64,000 nucleotides of DNA from Weissella oryzae SG25 (GTDB lineage Bacteria > Bacillota > Bacilli > Lactobacillales > Lactobacillaceae). This document shows positions 44,670-54,862 of the stretch, in pieces. Within the stretch, counting starts at the first letter, position 1; every line of letters starts with the position of its first letter. A model generated the notes under the pieces. That model had not been told where the DNA came from. It searched no databases and was given only the letters and a program-made list of their open reading frames with translations. The position numbers were made by a program, and so were the translations under genes. Where the stretch lies: the NCBI RefSeq assembly GCF_000691805.2, contig NZ_DF820484.1, positions 1 through 64,000 on the forward strand, read 5' to 3'.

Positions 44670-45365
44670 ATGGGACATTTTATTGAAACCTATTTACCAA
44701 ATGTTTACGCACTAGGTTGGACTGGCGATATGTCTTGGGGTCAAGCAATTTGGGAAACAATTTATATGACATTTGGCGCCGGAATTATTGGCGGTATTCT
44801 AGGCTTGATTTTTGGTTTCGGCCTAGTATTATCAGCTGAAGACGGTATCAAACCAAATCGGTCAGTTTATCAGATTTTTGATAAGGTCGTTTCAATTGGT
44901 CGAGCAATTCCCTTCATCATCATGTTGGCGATTGTCGCACCAATTACCCAGCTATTAACTGGCACAATTATCGGTCCTACCGCTGCCCTAGTTCCTTTGA
45001 CCCTTGGCGTTTTCCCATTCTTTGCCCGTCAGGTACAAGTTGCTTTACTTTCAGTTGACCCTGGAAAAATTGAGGCTGCACAAGCTTTTGGTGCAACTGA
45101 TCGTGACATTATTTTTGATGTATATATCCGTGAAGGTCGCTCTGAATTAATCCGTATTTCAACCGTTACCTTGATTTCAATGGTTGGTTTGACTGCCATG
45201 GCCGGAGCAATTGGTGGTGGTGGTCTTGGTACGACCGCTATTGCAACAGGTTATGATCGTTTCCAATTCGATGTTATGTGGGTTGCCACGATTATCTTGT
45301 TAATCTTTATTATCATCATTCAATTAGTCGGCGACTTACTTGCTAAGCGTTATTCACATAAATAG
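44670..45365 (+). CDS. metI: methionine ABC transporter permease
   Basis: Membrane subunit of 231 residues with about five helices and the EAA-loop segment IEAAQAFGATDRDIIFDVYI (about 130-149). The GLTAMAGAIGGGGLGTTAI stretch is characteristic of MetI. Preceded by GAGGAGGG-like AGAGGAGGG inside the end of metN. Closes the metQNI operon before a strong terminator. Confidence 0.95.
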   Translation: MGHFIETYLPNVYALGWTGDMSWGQAIWETIYMTFGAGIIGGILGLIFGFGLVLSAEDGIKPNRSVYQIFDKVVSIGRAIPFIIMLAIVAPITQLLTGTIIGPTAALVPLTLGVFPFFARQVQVALLSVDPGKIEAAQAFGATDRDIIFDVYIREGRSELIRISTVTLISMVGLTAMAGAIGGGGLGTTAIATGYDRFQFDVMWVATIILLIFIIIIQLVGDLLAKRYSHK

Positions 45366-45371
45366 TTTATC

Positions 45372-45405
45372 AAGGGCCCCTAGTGCAACATAGGGGCCTT
45401 TTTTA
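45372..45405 (+). terminator. terminator of metQNI
   Basis: AAGGGGCCCCTA-like stem (AGGGCCCCTA/TAGGGGCCTT) with an 8-nt loop and TTTTTT. Confidence 0.93.
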
Positions 45406-45635
45406 CTGCCTACTAACTTTATCTTACTTAACACAATCTTGCCTATACCGCTGGTACTAGTAAAAGTGACTATTCCATACTTCACACACTTATCTATAAC
45501 TAATATATAAACCGTTAACAGTAACCTTATGCTTCTCCGTCAAATCAGTCATCCTTCTAACGCAGTTTCTTTACCATAATAATTACTGCTCATGTATCGC
45601 GTGCTCTTGCATATTAAAGCCTGCGGTACACAACA

Positions 45636-45672
45636 AAAAGTCCTGCTAAATGTCTGAATTTAGCAGGACTTT
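45636..45672. terminator. bidirectional hairpin between metI and rplQ
   Basis: AAGTCCTGCTAAAT/ATTTAGCAGGACTT stem with a 6-nt loop, A-rich on one side and T-rich on the other. Could end leftward superoperon transcripts. The surrounding 45406-45635 holds nothing else recognised. Confidence 0.8.
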
Positions 45673-45690
45673 ATTTTATCTGTTTATACA

Positions 45691-45718
45691 AAAAAACCTC
45701 ACACATCAAAAGGTGCGG
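45691..45718 (-). terminator. weak hairpin after rplQ
   Basis: Short ACCT/AGGT-based stem followed by TTTTTTTG on the minus strand; a possible first terminator of the rplQ transcript. Confidence 0.35.
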
Positions 45719-45818
45719 CTTACGCCATTCAACCTAGACTCGGCGCTTGGCCATCATCGTAGCGGTTTATACCTTAAGATATGAGAGATTCCAATGTTAG
45801 TGTTTACTAATATAAATA

Positions 45819-46205
45819 TTAGTCAACCAATTCCAAGATGACCATTTGTGCAGCATCGCCACGACGTTGCACAGTCTTCAAGATACGAGTGTATCCACCT
45901 GCACGGCCCTCGAAACGAGGAGCAACATCGTTGAACAAGTGTTGCAATGCAGTTTCGGCCTTTACCTTGTTGTCATCAGTTGTATTAACATCAGCAACGA
46001 CGTTACGTACGAAAGCAGCGGCTTTACGGCGTGAAGCCAAATCTCCGTGCTTACCTAGTGTAATCATCTTTTCAGCTGTGCGGCGAACTTCCTTGGCGCG
46101 AGCCTCAGTAGTCTCGATACGGCCATTGATTAGCAATGCAGTAGTCAAATCGCGCAACATAGCCTTACGTTGTGAGCTAGTACGTCCCAACTTACGGTAT
46201 CCCAT
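45819..46205 (-). CDS. rplQ: 50S ribosomal protein L17
   Basis: Large-subunit protein near the exit tunnel, 128 residues. It starts [20 protein letters not shown], and [15 protein letters not shown] and [10 protein letters not shown] are conserved. Last gene of the superoperon, 38 bp after rpoA. In many Lactobacillales ecfA1-ecfA2-ecfT follow here; in this window they are about 21 kb away. Confidence 0.97.
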   Translation of the reverse strand: MGYRKLGRTSSQRKAMLRDLTTALLINGRIETTEARAKEVRRTAEKMITLGKHGDLASRRKAAAFVRNVVADVNTTDDNKVKAETALQHLFNDVAPRFEGRAGGYTRILKTVQRRGDAAQMVILELVD

Positions 46206-46243
46206 GAGTAATTCCTCCTTTACTTGGTATTCTATCGTTTAAT

Positions 46244-47188
46244 CTAATCTTCCTTGCGGAATCCCAAGCCTAGCAAAGCTAGCTTTTCTTGGATTTCATC
46301 AAGTGATTTCCGACCGAGGTTGCGAACAGACATCATTTGTGTTTCTGAACGCTCTGTCAACTCTTGTACTGAGTTAATCCCGGCCCGTTTGAGACAATTA
46401 TAAGACCGAACAGACAAGTCCAACTCTTCAATTGGAGTGTCGGCGTGCTTACTGGTTGGTACTTCTTCCTTGTCTACCATCACTTGTGTCGTCACAGCGC
46501 GCTCTGACATCTCAACAAATGAGTTCAAGTGATCGGCCATGATTCGGGCAGCCAATGAAACAGCTTCAGTTGGCGTCAAAGAACCATCAGTCCAAACATC
46601 CAAAGTCAACTTGTCAAAATCATCACGTTGACCAACACGTGTGCTTTCAACTTGATAATTTACGCGTTCGATTGGGGTAAAGATTGAATCAATTGCTAGA
46701 ACGCCAATAGGCATTTCATCATGCAATTCCTTGTTTTGGTCCGCTGATACATAACCACGTCCGCGAGATGCAGACATTGTCATGTGTAACGTAGCCCCAG
46801 CCGCAACAGTTGCAATGTAGACATCACTATTAAGGATTTCTACATCACTATCACCAGTAATATCACCGGCCGTAACGGTTGCAGGGCCGGTAACGTTAAT
46901 CTCTAGTGTCTTCTCTTCATCAGTGTCGATGCGCATTGAAACCTTTTTAAGGTTCAAAATAATTTGCGTTACATCTTCAACGACCCCTTCGACCGTTGAA
47001 AACTCATGCAAAACGCCATCAATCTGTACAGAATTGATTGCCGCTCCAGGCAATGAAGACAACAATACACGGCGTAGTGAATTACCAAGCGTAGTACCAA
47101 AACCGCGCTCTAATGGCTCAACAACAAACTTACCGTAATTACTATCTTCTTCCACCAGATTAATCTTTGGGTTTTCGAATTCAAGCAT
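46244..47188 (-). CDS. rpoA: RNA polymerase alpha subunit
   Basis: 314 residues from ATG 47188 ([10 protein letters not shown]), with AAAGGGG upstream; a longer in-frame start at 47239 would overlap rpsK. The N-terminal dimerisation domain includes [20 protein letters not shown] (pieces). The C-terminal domain has [16 protein letters not shown] and [13 protein letters not shown], which contact UP elements and activators. Part of the alpha operon rpsM-rpsK-rpoA-rplQ. Confidence 0.97.
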   Translation of the reverse strand: MLEFENPKINLVEEDSNYGKFVVEPLERGFGTTLGNSLRRVLLSSLPGAAINSVQIDGVLHEFSTVEGVVEDVTQIILNLKKVSMRIDTDEEKTLEINVTGPATVTAGDITGDSDVEILNSDVYIATVAAGATLHMTMSASRGRGYVSADQNKELHDEMPIGVLAIDSIFTPIERVNYQVESTRVGQRDDFDKLTLDVWTDGSLTPTEAVSLAARIMADHLNSFVEMSERAVTTQVMVDKEEVPTSKHADTPIEELDLSVRSYNCLKRAGINSVQELTERSETQMMSVRNLGRKSLDEIQEKLALLGLGFRKED

Positions 47189-47239
47189 ACTGTTAGTTAC
47201 CCCTTTCAAAGCATTGTGTGAACTAGTTGCAACCGGCAA

Positions 47240-47626
47240 TTAGACACGACGACGCTTTGGTGGACGTGAACCGTTGTGAGGTACTGGAGTAACATCCTTA
47301 ATAGATGCAACTTCCAAACCTGCAGCGGCCAACGCACGGATTGCGGCTTCACGACCAGAACCAGGTCCCTTAACAGTAACCTCTACAGTCTTCATTCCGT
47401 TATCCATTGCACTCTTAGCAGCAGCCTCAGCAGCCATTTGCGCAGCAAATGGTGTTGACTTACGGCTACCCTTGAAACCAAGAGCACCAGCTGATGACCA
47501 AGCAACAGCATTTCCTTGAACATCAGTGATCATCACGATCGTGTTGTTGAATGTTGCGTGGATGTGAGCTACACCGGCTTCAACGTTCTTCTTAACACGA
47601 CGCTTACGATTAGTACGACCTGCCAT
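47240..47626 (-). CDS. rpsK: 30S ribosomal protein S11
   Basis: Platform protein of 128 residues beginning [31 protein letters not shown] and the closing [10 protein letters not shown] are conserved. I use the ATG at 47626, about 10 nt after AGGAG, rather than the TTG two codons before. Lies between rpsM and rpoA. Confidence 0.97.
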   Translation of the reverse strand: MAGRTNRKRRVKKNVEAGVAHIHATFNNTIVMITDVQGNAVAWSSAGALGFKGSRKSTPFAAQMAAEAAAKSAMDNGMKTVEVTVKGPGSGREAAIRALAAAGLEVASIKDVTPVPHNGSRPPKRRRV

Positions 47627-47656
47627 AATCAAGTAATCTCCTTTCTTAAAAATTAA

Positions 47657-48022
47657 TTACTTCTTCTTACCTGCAATAGCAACAGCTGGGCCCTTACGCG
47701 TACGAGCATTGTTCTTCGTGTTTTGTCCACGAACAGGCAAGCCCTTACGGTGACGGATACCGCGGTATGATGAAATTTCTTGCAACGACTTAATGTTCAA
47801 TGAAACCTCACGACGCAAGTCACCTTCTACCTTAATACCGTCAACGACGGCACGGATAGCGTCTTCTTGATCGGGAGTCAAGTCACGAACGCGAACATCT
47901 TCTGAAACGTTAGCTTCTACCAAGATTTTCTTAGCCGTTGTGTTACCGATTCCGTATACATAAGTCAATGCGATTACAACACGCTTATCACGTGGCAAAT
48001 CGATTCCTGCAATACGAGCCAT
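47657..48022 (-). CDS. rpsM: 30S ribosomal protein S13
   Basis: Head protein that makes bridges to the large subunit, 121 residues. [19 protein letters not shown] at the start, [20 protein letters not shown] in the middle (pieces) and the basic [14 protein letters not shown] tail are diagnostic. Follows rpmJ by 41 bp. Confidence 0.97.
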   Translation of the reverse strand: MARIAGIDLPRDKRVVIALTYVYGIGNTTAKKILVEANVSEDVRVRDLTPDQEDAIRAVVDGIKVEGDLRREVSLNIKSLQEISSYRGIRHRKGLPVRGQNTKNNARTRKGPAVAIAGKKK

Positions 48023-48063
48023 TACGATTACCTCCTATATAAATATATTTTTATCAAAATGCC

Positions 48064-48183
48064 TTAGGCACCTTGACGTTGCTTGTGCTTAGGGTTTGCT
48101 GAGCAAATCACCATTACACGACCATTACGCTTGATAACCTTGCAGTTATCACACATAGGCTTTACTGATGGACGAACCTTCAT
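48064..48183 (-). CDS. rpmJ: 50S ribosomal protein L36
   Basis: 39-residue zinc-ribbon protein [20 protein letters not shown]...KHKQRQG with Cys11, Cys14, Cys27 and His32 as ligands. Found by translating the gap between infA and rpsM; Shine-Dalgarno AGGAGG precedes the ATG. The standard infA-rpmJ-rpsM order supports it. Confidence 0.95.
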   Translation of the reverse strand: MKVRPSVKPMCDNCKVIKRNGRVMVICSANPKHKQRQGA

Positions 48184-48220
48184 GATATTTACCTCCTAAA
48201 TAAGAATTAAAATGATTTGT

Positions 48221-48436
48221 TTAACGGAAACGGTATGTAATCCGTCCCTTAGTCAAATCGTATGGCGACATCTCTACCGTCACACGGTCACCAGGTAAAA
48301 TACGGATGAAATTCTTCCGAATCTTTCCTGAGACGTGTGCAAGAATGGCGGCGCCGTTTTCCAATTCAACGGTAAACATGGCATTAGGCAAAGTATCCTT
48401 TACCACACCTTGAATTTCAATAACATCGTTGGCCAC
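48221..48436 (-). CDS. infA: translation initiation factor IF-1
   Basis: OB-fold protein of 71 residues that occupies the A site during initiation. Starts at GTG 48436 ([10 protein letters not shown]), with AAAGGAGG 7 nt upstream; the open frame beyond is leader. [19 protein letters not shown] and [15 protein letters not shown] are invariant. It follows its own promoter at 48480-48509 downstream of adk. Confidence 0.96.
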   Translation of the reverse strand: MANDVIEIQGVVKDTLPNAMFTVELENGAAILAHVSGKIRKNFIRILPGDRVTVEMSPYDLTKGRITYRFR

Positions 48437-48479
48437 GTTGCTGCCTCCTTTGTTGTGACAATTGAGAACGTAACGCACA

Positions 48480-48509
48480 ATTATAACATAGACACACCCG
48501 GTTTAACAA
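48480..48509 (-). promoter_or_regulatory. internal promoter before infA
   Basis: TTGTTA, 18-bp spacer, TATAAT on the minus strand, between adk and infA. It would allow infA-rplQ to be expressed apart from the upstream ribosomal genes. Confidence 0.7.
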
Positions 48510-48527
48510 CCGACCATGCTATAAAAA

Positions 48528-49097
48528 TTATGCCTTCGCTAAATTGTCGAGCAATACTTTAACATCTGCAAAAACAGTATCTAACTCACGAGCTCCATCG
48601 ATTTTGCTTAAGATACCCTTGGCATCATAAAACTCAGCGATTGGCTCAGTCAAAGCACCGTTAACATCCAAGCGATTTTTGATCACTTCTGGGGTGTCGT
48701 CTGCACGACCACGGGCCATCATGCGATCAATCAAAACTTGTTGATCAGCTGTAAAGTAGATGACGGCATCTAACTTACGACCATCTTTAGCTAGCATCTC
48801 ATCCAATGCTTTGGCTTGGTCTAGGTTGCGAGGGAAACCATCCAAAATGAAGCCTTCTTTGGTATCTGCTTGAGCTAAACGCTCAGCGACAATCCCATTG
48901 GTAACTTCATCTGGAACTAGGTTTCCTGCATCCATGAACGCCTTAGCTTTCAACCCAAGTTCAGTTTCGTTAGCCATTGCAGCCCGAAACATATCTCCAG
49001 TTGAAATATGAGGTAAGTTATACTGTTCAACAATCTTTGCAGCTTGGGTTCCCTTACCAACGCCTGGCAAGCCCAATAACATGAGATTCATACTCAT
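48528..49097 (-). CDS. adk: adenylate kinase, short form
   Basis: Interconverts ATP, AMP and ADP. 189 residues with P-loop GLPGVGKGTQ (9-18), STGDMFR (32-38), GFPRN (84-88 region) and DDTPEVIKNRL. Only a short RGRADD stretch takes the place of the large LID, so the four-Cys zinc site of Bacillus adenylate kinase (217 residues) is absent. ATGA overlap with secY fixes the start; an ATG two codons later is possible. Confidence 0.95.
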   Translation of the reverse strand: MSMNLMLLGLPGVGKGTQAAKIVEQYNLPHISTGDMFRAAMANETELGLKAKAFMDAGNLVPDEVTNGIVAERLAQADTKEGFILDGFPRNLDQAKALDEMLAKDGRKLDAVIYFTADQQVLIDRMMARGRADDTPEVIKNRLDVNGALTEPIAEFYDAKGILSKIDGARELDTVFADVKVLLDNLAKA

Positions 49098-50401
49098 TTT
49101 GCTTTGACTCCTTCTTGAATAAATCCAACATATTGACGCTTCATCATCAATCCTTCAAGTTGCTTAATCAAATCGATAGTAACACCAATAACAATCAGCA
49201 AAGATGTACCAGCCATTGCTAGCCGGCTATCCAACCCGAAGAAGTGAACTGCTAGCATTGGCACCAAAGCAACCAATCCTAGGAACAAAGAACCAACTAC
49301 TGACAGGCGCATTAGTAAGCCAGAAATCCACCGTTGAGTAGATTCACCGGGCCATACACCCACAATATAGCTACCTTGCTTTTGTAAATTCTCAGCCATT
49401 TTTTCAGGATTAACCTGCACAAAGGCATAAAAGAACGTAAACAAGACAATCAGTACTGTATAGACAATTCCACCTTGCAACGTTTGAGTTGAAAGGTAAG
49501 TCATTGCCGTACCATACCAAGAGCTATCAGCAAAACGATTTGAAAATGCTTGTAAAATCGTTTGCGGCGTAACCAACAATGATGACGCGAAGATAACTGG
49601 AATAACTCCAGCCACATTAACTCGGAGTGGCAAGAACGAAGTTGCACTTGCCCCTGATGAGCGTCGCGTATATTGCATTGGAATCCGTCGAATTGCTTGG
49701 TTGACCCAAGTAACAAAACTAATAGCTAAAATAAAGAGCACAATCATTCCAACCATAAATGCAGCTCCACGCGCTGGATCCGCATTCTGGAGGACGTTTT
49801 CTTTATACATTTGGTACAAACCTGCTGGCACACGCGCAATAATACCAGCAAAAATCAACATAGAAACCCCTTGGCCAAGTCCACGATCAGTAATCATTTC
49901 CCCCAACCATACGGCAAACATTGTACCAGCAGTAAGAATGAAACCAATTAAAACATAAGTCTGCCAATTTGGTGTTTTCACCAAATGGATTGAACTCAAT
50001 TGATTAAATCCAGCTGTAATACCGATTGACTGAACAAAAGCTAGGATGATCGTCAAATACCGGGTGACTTGGTTTAGCTTACGCCGACCAACCTCACCCT
50101 GTTTTGACCATTCAACAAATCGTGGCACAATATCCATTTGTAGAAGTTGTACCACGATTTGTGCAGTAACGTATGGTGAAACTCCCATTGCGAACAATGA
50201 GTAATTAGTTAATCCACCACCGCTAAACATATTCAAAATACTGCCGAGCCCAGAATTTGCTACCTCTTGAAGTGCGGCCGTGTTAATACCCGGCACTGTA
50301 ATGTATGCACCCATACGATAAACAATCAGTATCATCAAGGTAAATGTTAACTTCTTACGAATATCTTTTTCCTTGAGCGATTTGAGCACGGTTGTCAGCA
50401 T
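49094..50401 (-). CDS. secY: preprotein translocase subunit SecY
   Basis: Ten-helix channel of the Sec translocase, 435 residues. Conserved segments include RMGAYITVPGIN, the plug-region GGGLTNYSLFAMGVSPYVTA (pieces), LGQGVSMLIFAGI and the C-terminal loop with RRSSGAS. Starts on the TAATG that ends rplO, and overlaps adk. Forms the channel with SecE (32204-32377). Confidence 0.97.
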   Translation of the reverse strand: MLTTVLKSLKEKDIRKKLTFTLMILIVYRMGAYITVPGINTAALQEVANSGLGSILNMFSGGGLTNYSLFAMGVSPYVTAQIVVQLLQMDIVPRFVEWSKQGEVGRRKLNQVTRYLTIILAFVQSIGITAGFNQLSSIHLVKTPNWQTYVLIGFILTAGTMFAVWLGEMITDRGLGQGVSMLIFAGIIARVPAGLYQMYKENVLQNADPARGAAFMVGMIVLFILAISFVTWVNQAIRRIPMQYTRRSSGASATSFLPLRVNVAGVIPVIFASSLLVTPQTILQAFSNRFADSSWYGTAMTYLSTQTLQGGIVYTVLIVLFTFFYAFVQVNPEKMAENLQKQGSYIVGVWPGESTQRWISGLLMRLSVVGSLFLGLVALVPMLAVHFFGLDSRLAMAGTSLLIVIGVTIDLIKQLEGLMMKRQYVGFIQEGVKAK

Positions 50402-50835
50402 TAGATCACCTCAGTCTTACCACCAGCAGCTTCAATAGCAGTTACGGCAGCAGCTGAGAACTTGTTAGCTTTAACAGTCAATGATTTCTCAAGTTGACCA
50501 TTTGCCAAGATCTTAATACCGCTTAATTCTTTTTTAACAATACCAGTCTCAACCAACAAAGCTGGTGTGATTTCAGTACCATTATCGAATTGGTTCAACA
50601 CGTCCAAGTTTACAACTGCAAACTCTTTACGGTTGATGTTAGTAAATCCACGCTTTGGAATGCGACGGAACAAAGGCATTTGTCCACCTTCGAAACCAAG
50701 ACGTACCTTACTACGAGCCTTTTGACCCTTTTGACCACGTCCAGCAGTCTTACCGTTACCTGAAGACTCACCACGACCCACACGATTGCGGACCTTACGT
50801 GAACCAGCGGCAACTTGGAGCTCATTAAGCTTCAT
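50401..50835 (-). CDS. rplO: 50S ribosomal protein L15
   Basis: Assembly protein, 144 residues. It begins [20 protein letters not shown], with a Gly/Lys-rich unstructured stretch [20 protein letters not shown] (pieces) and [17 protein letters not shown]. Lies between rpmD and secY in the spc operon. Confidence 0.97.
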   Translation of the reverse strand: MKLNELQVAAGSRKVRNRVGRGESSGNGKTAGRGQKGQKARSKVRLGFEGGQMPLFRRIPKRGFTNINRKEFAVVNLDVLNQFDNGTEITPALLVETGIVKKELSGIKILANGQLEKSLTVKANKFSAAAVTAIEAAGGKTEVI

Positions 50836-50861
50836 TAGGTTTACCTCCTATTAATCTCAGC

Positions 50862-51050
50862 TTACTCGGCTACTAATTCAACAGCAACCAAGTGAGCAAT
50901 CTTAAACACAGCACCACGTGTTTGAGGATTGTTAGGCAAAACTACAGATGAGTTTACCTTGTTTAGTCCAAGAGACTTAACAATCGCACGTTGGTTCGGC
51001 TTGCGGTGAGCAGCACTCTTCACAAGCGTTACTTTTACTTGTTCTGACAT
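50862..51050 (-). CDS. rpmD: 50S ribosomal protein L30
   Basis: Small two-layer protein of 62 residues: [18 protein letters not shown] near the start and [20 protein letters not shown] after it. Bacterial short form. Located between rpsE and rplO. Confidence 0.95.
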   Translation of the reverse strand: MSEQVKVTLVKSAAHRKPNQRAIVKSLGLNKVNSSVVLPNNPQTRGAVFKIAHLVAVELVAE

Positions 51051-51061
51051 ATCCTGCCTCC

Positions 51062-51565
51062 TTAATCAGCCAAGTGCTCAAGAGAGACTTGACGCAACTC
51101 AGCAACTTCTTCAGCGTTCTTCAATTCAGAGATAGCTTCGAAAGTTGCGCGCACAACGTTAATGGGAGTTGATGAACCTAATGACTTTGCAGTCACGTCG
51201 GCAACACCAGCCAATTCCAAAACGGCACGTGCAGCACCACCGGCTGCAACTCCAGAACCTTCAACGGCTGGCTTCAACAAAATGCGTCCGCCACCGAAGA
51301 TACCCAATGAAGTGTGAGGAAGGGTCGTGCCAACAGTTGGGACAGCAATAATGTTACGCTTGGCAGCTTCAACAGCCTTACGGATAGCCTCAGGAACTTC
51401 TTGAGCCTTTCCAGTACCAAAACCAACGTGACCATTACGGTCTCCAACTACAACCAAAGCAGCGAAACGCAAACGACGTCCACCTTTAACAACCTTTGTA
51501 ACACGGTTGATGGCAACAACGTTTTCTTCTAGTTCGCCGAGCTTCTTTGGATCGATATAAGCCAT
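51062..51565 (-). CDS. rpsE: 30S ribosomal protein S5
   Basis: Decoding-fidelity protein of 167 residues. The N-terminal [22 protein letters not shown] loop (pieces) is where spectinomycin and ram mutations fall. [17 protein letters not shown] and a Gly-rich region follow. Starts 20 bp after rplR. Confidence 0.97.
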   Translation of the reverse strand: MAYIDPKKLGELEENVVAINRVTKVVKGGRRLRFAALVVVGDRNGHVGFGTGKAQEVPEAIRKAVEAAKRNIIAVPTVGTTLPHTSLGIFGGGRILLKPAVEGSGVAAGGAARAVLELAGVADVTAKSLGSSTPINVVRATFEAISELKNAEEVAELRQVSLEHLAD

Positions 51566-51584
51566 GATTTTTTCCTCCTTCCTA

Positions 51585-51941
51585 TTAGAACTTCAAACCA
51601 GCTTCACGAGCTGCTTCGGCCAATGCTTGTACACGTCCGTGATACAAGTATCCACCACGATCGAAGACAACATCAACGATACCCTTTGAAGCAGCACGTT
51701 CAGCAACTAAAGCACCAACCTTAGCGGCTTGTTCAGTCTTTGGTGCAACTTCAACAGCTGCATCCAAAGTTGAGGCACTAGCAAGCGTCACACCCGCTAC
51801 GTCATCAATTAATTGCGCGTAGATGTTCTTGTTAGAACGGTAAACGTTCAAGCGTGGGCGCTCAGCAGTACCAGAAATCTTTCCACGAACCCGAGTGTGT
51901 CGATGTTGACGCACTTTGTTCTTGTCTGACTTCGTAATCAT
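51585..51941 (-). CDS. rplR: 50S ribosomal protein L18
   Basis: 5S rRNA-binding protein of 118 residues: [30 protein letters not shown] (pieces) and [26 protein letters not shown] (pieces). Works with L5 to place 5S rRNA. Preceded by an 87-bp gap after rplF that shows no gene. Confidence 0.97.
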   Translation of the reverse strand: MITKSDKNKVRQHRHTRVRGKISGTAERPRLNVYRSNKNIYAQLIDDVAGVTLASASTLDAAVEVAPKTEQAAKVGALVAERAASKGIVDVVFDRGGYLYHGRVQALAEAAREAGLKF

Positions 51942-52028
51942 TGTTCGTAACCTCTTTTTCGTATATTTGGAGATATACTCAGCAAGTAGTCAGGAATGTT
52001 GCAGTCCTTACTTAGAATAAATCTAAGA

Positions 52029-52565
52029 TTACTTACCAGTCTTACCTTCCTTACGTGCAACAACTTCGCCTTCGTAACGGATTCCCTTACCCTTATAAGG
52101 TTCTGGGGCACGTACGGCGCGAATTTCAGCGGCCAAGTCACCGACCAATTGCTTGCTGATTCCTTCAACAGTAATAGTTACTGAATCAGGGACTTCAACA
52201 GTTAATCCTTCACGGGCCTCGAACTCAACAGGGTGTGAGTAACCAACAGTCAAAACAAGCTTATCGCCTTGCTTTGCTGCACGGTAACCAACACCGACTA
52301 GCTTCAAAGTCTTTTTGAAACCATTTGAGACACCCTCGACCATGTTTGCAACATTGGCACGAGTAGTTCCGTGAAGTGCCTTAGTGCGACCGTCGTCAGA
52401 TGAACGAGAGAAAGAAACTTCTGCTCCATCAACTGAGAAAGTAATTTCTGAAGCGACCGTGCGTGACAATTCACCCTTAGGTCCCTTTACAGTTACAACA
52501 TCGCCTTGACGTGATACTTCAACACCAGCGGGCAAAGTCACAACCTTATTACCAATACGACTCAT
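52029..52565 (-). CDS. rplF: 50S ribosomal protein L6
   Basis: Sarcin-ricin-loop-associated protein of 178 residues with two similar domains. It starts [17 protein letters not shown] and ends with [16 protein letters not shown] and a Lys-rich tail. In standard order between rpsH and rplR. Confidence 0.97.
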   Translation of the reverse strand: MSRIGNKVVTLPAGVEVSRQGDVVTVKGPKGELSRTVASEITFSVDGAEVSFSRSSDDGRTKALHGTTRANVANMVEGVSNGFKKTLKLVGVGYRAAKQGDKLVLTVGYSHPVEFEAREGLTVEVPDSVTITVEGISKQLVGDLAAEIRAVRAPEPYKGKGIRYEGEVVARKEGKTGK

Positions 52566-52596
52566 CGGTAGACACCTCCTTATTAGATTTTATTTA

Positions 52597-52995
52597 TTAC
52601 CAGACGTAAGCCAATACCTCGCCACCAATTTTCTTGGCGCGAGCTTCTTTATCGGTGATAACACCTTCAGAAGTTGAGATGATAGCGATACCCAAACCGT
52701 TGAAAACCTTTGGTACAGCATCTGCCTTAACATAAGAACGCAAACCTGGCTTTGAAATACGCTTCAAACCAGTGATAACGCGTTGCTTATCAGCACTGTA
52801 CTTTAGGAAGACACGGATGACACCTTGCTTGTCATCTTCAATGTATTCAACGTCGCGGACAAAGCCTTCATTCTTCAAAATTTCGGCGATGTCCTTCTTG
52901 ATCTTTGATGCAGGTACTTCGACTGAATCGTGACGAACCATGTTGGCGTTACGAATACGTGTCAAAAAGTCTGCAATTGGGTCAGTCATAGACAT
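52597..52995 (-). CDS. rpsH: 30S ribosomal protein S8
   Basis: Central-domain assembly protein and, in well-studied bacteria, repressor of the spc operon. 132 residues: [30 protein letters not shown], and [20 protein letters not shown] are diagnostic. It follows rplE by only 45 bp; rpsN, normally between them, is missing. Confidence 0.97.
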   Translation of the reverse strand: MSMTDPIADFLTRIRNANMVRHDSVEVPASKIKKDIAEILKNEGFVRDVEYIEDDKQGVIRVFLKYSADKQRVITGLKRISKPGLRSYVKADAVPKVFNGLGIAIISTSEGVITDKEARAKKIGGEVLAYVW

Positions 52996-53040
52996 TGATA
53001 TTTGCCTCCTTGCAAAATTTACTGTTTAACAGTTAATTGA

Positions 53041-53580
53041 TTACTTAGCGAATGGCATACCCATTTGGGTAAGCATTTCACGAGCTTCTTCGTCAGTGTT
53101 GGCAGTCGTTACAATAACGATGTCTAATCCACGAACACGGTTAACTTGATCGTAATCGATTTCTGGGAAAATCAATTGTTCCTTGATTCCCAAAGTATAG
53201 TTTCCACGACCATCAAAGGCCTTTGCAGAAACACCACGGAAGTCACGAACACGTGGCAATGATACGCTGATTAACTTATCCAAGAAATCATACATACGCT
53301 CACCGCGCAACGTAACCTTAGTTCCGATTGCCATACCCTCACGCAAACGGAAGCCAGCGATTGACTTCTTAGCACGTGTGATAACAGGCTTTTGACCAGC
53401 AATCAATTCCAATTCAGCAACAGCTTCATCCAAGTTCTTTGAGTTTGATACAGCATCACCAACACCCATGTTCAAAACGATCTTTTCGATCTTTGGGGTT
53501 TGCATTGATGAAGTGTAGTTAAACTTTTCGATCATTGAAGGTTGAACTTCCTTAACAAACTTTTCCTTTAAGCGATTCAT
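53041..53580 (-). CDS. rplE: 50S ribosomal protein L5
   Basis: 5S rRNA-binding protein, 179 residues, with [34 protein letters not shown] (pieces), RDFRGVS and [11 protein letters not shown]. Located between rplX and rpsH. Confidence 0.97.
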   Translation of the reverse strand: MNRLKEKFVKEVQPSMIEKFNYTSSMQTPKIEKIVLNMGVGDAVSNSKNLDEAVAELELIAGQKPVITRAKKSIAGFRLREGMAIGTKVTLRGERMYDFLDKLISVSLPRVRDFRGVSAKAFDGRGNYTLGIKEQLIFPEIDYDQVNRVRGLDIVIVTTANTDEEAREMLTQMGMPFAK

Positions 53581-53614
53581 GATAAAGATTTCCTCCTTCC
53601 TTTCCTTTGATTAA

Positions 53615-53923
53615 TTATGCCAAAGTCGTTCCAGACTTCTTAGCAAAACGTACCTTCTTGCCATCTTCAACCTTGTAACCAACACGAGTTGGCTCGTTAG
53701 TAGAAGGGTCAAGCAATTGTACATTTGAGACGTGGATTGGAGCTTCAAGCTCGATAATTCCACCTTTTGGGTATTGGTTATTTGGCTTTTGGTGCTTTTT
53801 GATCATATTCACACCTTCGACAACAACACGGTCTGAAGCAGCGATTGTCTTAACAATAGTTCCTTCTTTGCCCTTGTCCTTGCCGGCGATAACCTTAACC
53901 TTGTCACCAGTCTTCACAAACAT
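53615..53923 (-). CDS. rplX: 50S ribosomal protein L24
   Basis: Early-assembly KOW-domain protein of 102 residues: [36 protein letters not shown] and [15 protein letters not shown]. Follows rplN by 33 bp. Confidence 0.97.
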   Translation of the reverse strand: MFVKTGDKVKVIAGKDKGKEGTIVKTIAASDRVVVEGVNMIKKHQKPNNQYPKGGIIELEAPIHVSNVQLLDPSTNEPTRVGYKVEDGKKVRFAKKSGTTLA

Positions 53924-53956
53924 GCGAGGCTTCCTCCTTGATTTAATGATGGCGAA

Positions 53957-54325
53957 TTACAATACTTCAGGTGCCAATGACACGATCCGCATGTAATCAT
54001 TGTCACGCAACTCACGCGCAACAGGTCCGAAGATACGAGTCCCAACTGGGCTCTTATCATCCTTTACGATAACAGCAGCGTTCTCATCAAACTTGATGTA
54101 TGAACCATCTGCACGGTGCATTCCAGATACAGTACGAACGATAACGGCTTTAACAACGTCACCTTTCTTTACAGTACCACCAGGAATGGCTTGCTTAACG
54201 GTTGCGACGATCATATCACCGATTCCGGCGAACTTACGACCTGAACCACCCAAAACCTTAATAGTCAAGATTTCACGTGCTCCTGAGTTGTCAGCAACTT
54301 TCAAACGACTCTCTTGTTGAATCAC
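53957..54325 (-). CDS. rplN: 50S ribosomal protein L14
   Basis: Intersubunit-bridge protein of 122 residues. [19 protein letters not shown] at the start, [12 protein letters not shown], and [11 protein letters not shown] near the end match the family throughout. First gene of the spc operon proper. Confidence 0.97.
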   Translation of the reverse strand: MIQQESRLKVADNSGAREILTIKVLGGSGRKFAGIGDMIVATVKQAIPGGTVKKGDVVKAVIVRTVSGMHRADGSYIKFDENAAVIVKDDKSPVGTRIFGPVARELRDNDYMRIVSLAPEVL

Positions 54326-54370
54326 GATTCTGTCTCCTTTCCGCTATTGGTAAAATTCGAGATTAAACGA

Positions 54371-54637
54371 TTAGATAATAACGGCCTTCTCGACGATTTC
54401 TACCAAACGGAAGCGCTTTGTAGCTGATGTTGGACGCGTCTCCATGATGCGTACAATATCACCTTCCTTAGCTTCGTTGTTTTCATCGTGAGCCTTGAAC
54501 TTCTTCGTGTACTTAACACGCTTACCATATACGGGGTGGTTTTTGTAAGTCTCGATGGCAACCGTAATTGTTTTGTCCATCTTGTCTGAAACCACGCGGC
54601 CTTGGTAAACCTTACGTGCGTTACGAGCTTCAGTCAT
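54371..54637 (-). CDS. rpsQ: 30S ribosomal protein S17
   Basis: Primary 16S rRNA-binding OB-fold protein of 88 residues. [39 protein letters not shown] and [20 protein letters not shown] (pieces) are diagnostic. Ends the S10 operon after rpmC. Confidence 0.97.
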   Translation of the reverse strand: MTEARNARKVYQGRVVSDKMDKTITVAIETYKNHPVYGKRVKYTKKFKAHDENNEAKEGDIVRIMETRPTSATKRFRLVEIVEKAVII

Positions 54638-54655
54638 ATCGGTCTCCTCTCTAGC

Positions 54656-54862
54656 TTACTTGTTCAATTCTTGTTGACGGATAACCGTCTTGATACGTGC
54701 GATTTGCTTACGTACTTCTGAAAGACGGGCCGTATTCTCAAGTTGACCAGTAGCAAGTTGGAAACGCAAGTTAAATAGCTCTTCTTTGTAGCTCTTCTCC
54801 TTGGCAACCAACTCTTCTTGGCTGAGACCCTTGATTTCGTTTTGTAGATCCTTGATCTTCAT
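54656..54862 (-). CDS. rpmC: 50S ribosomal protein L29
   Basis: Helical hairpin protein of 68 residues next to the tunnel exit. [19 protein letters not shown] and [13 protein letters not shown] are conserved. Starts on the TAATG that ends rplP. Confidence 0.96.
   Translation of the reverse strand: MKIKDLQNEIKGLSQEELVAKEKSYKEELFNLRFQLATGQLENTARLSEVRKQIARIKTVIRQQELNK

Noticed and set aside
45406-45635. Possible tRNA or small gene in the metI-rplQ gap
   Set aside because: No cloverleaf and no open frame with a ribosome-binding site could be made out.
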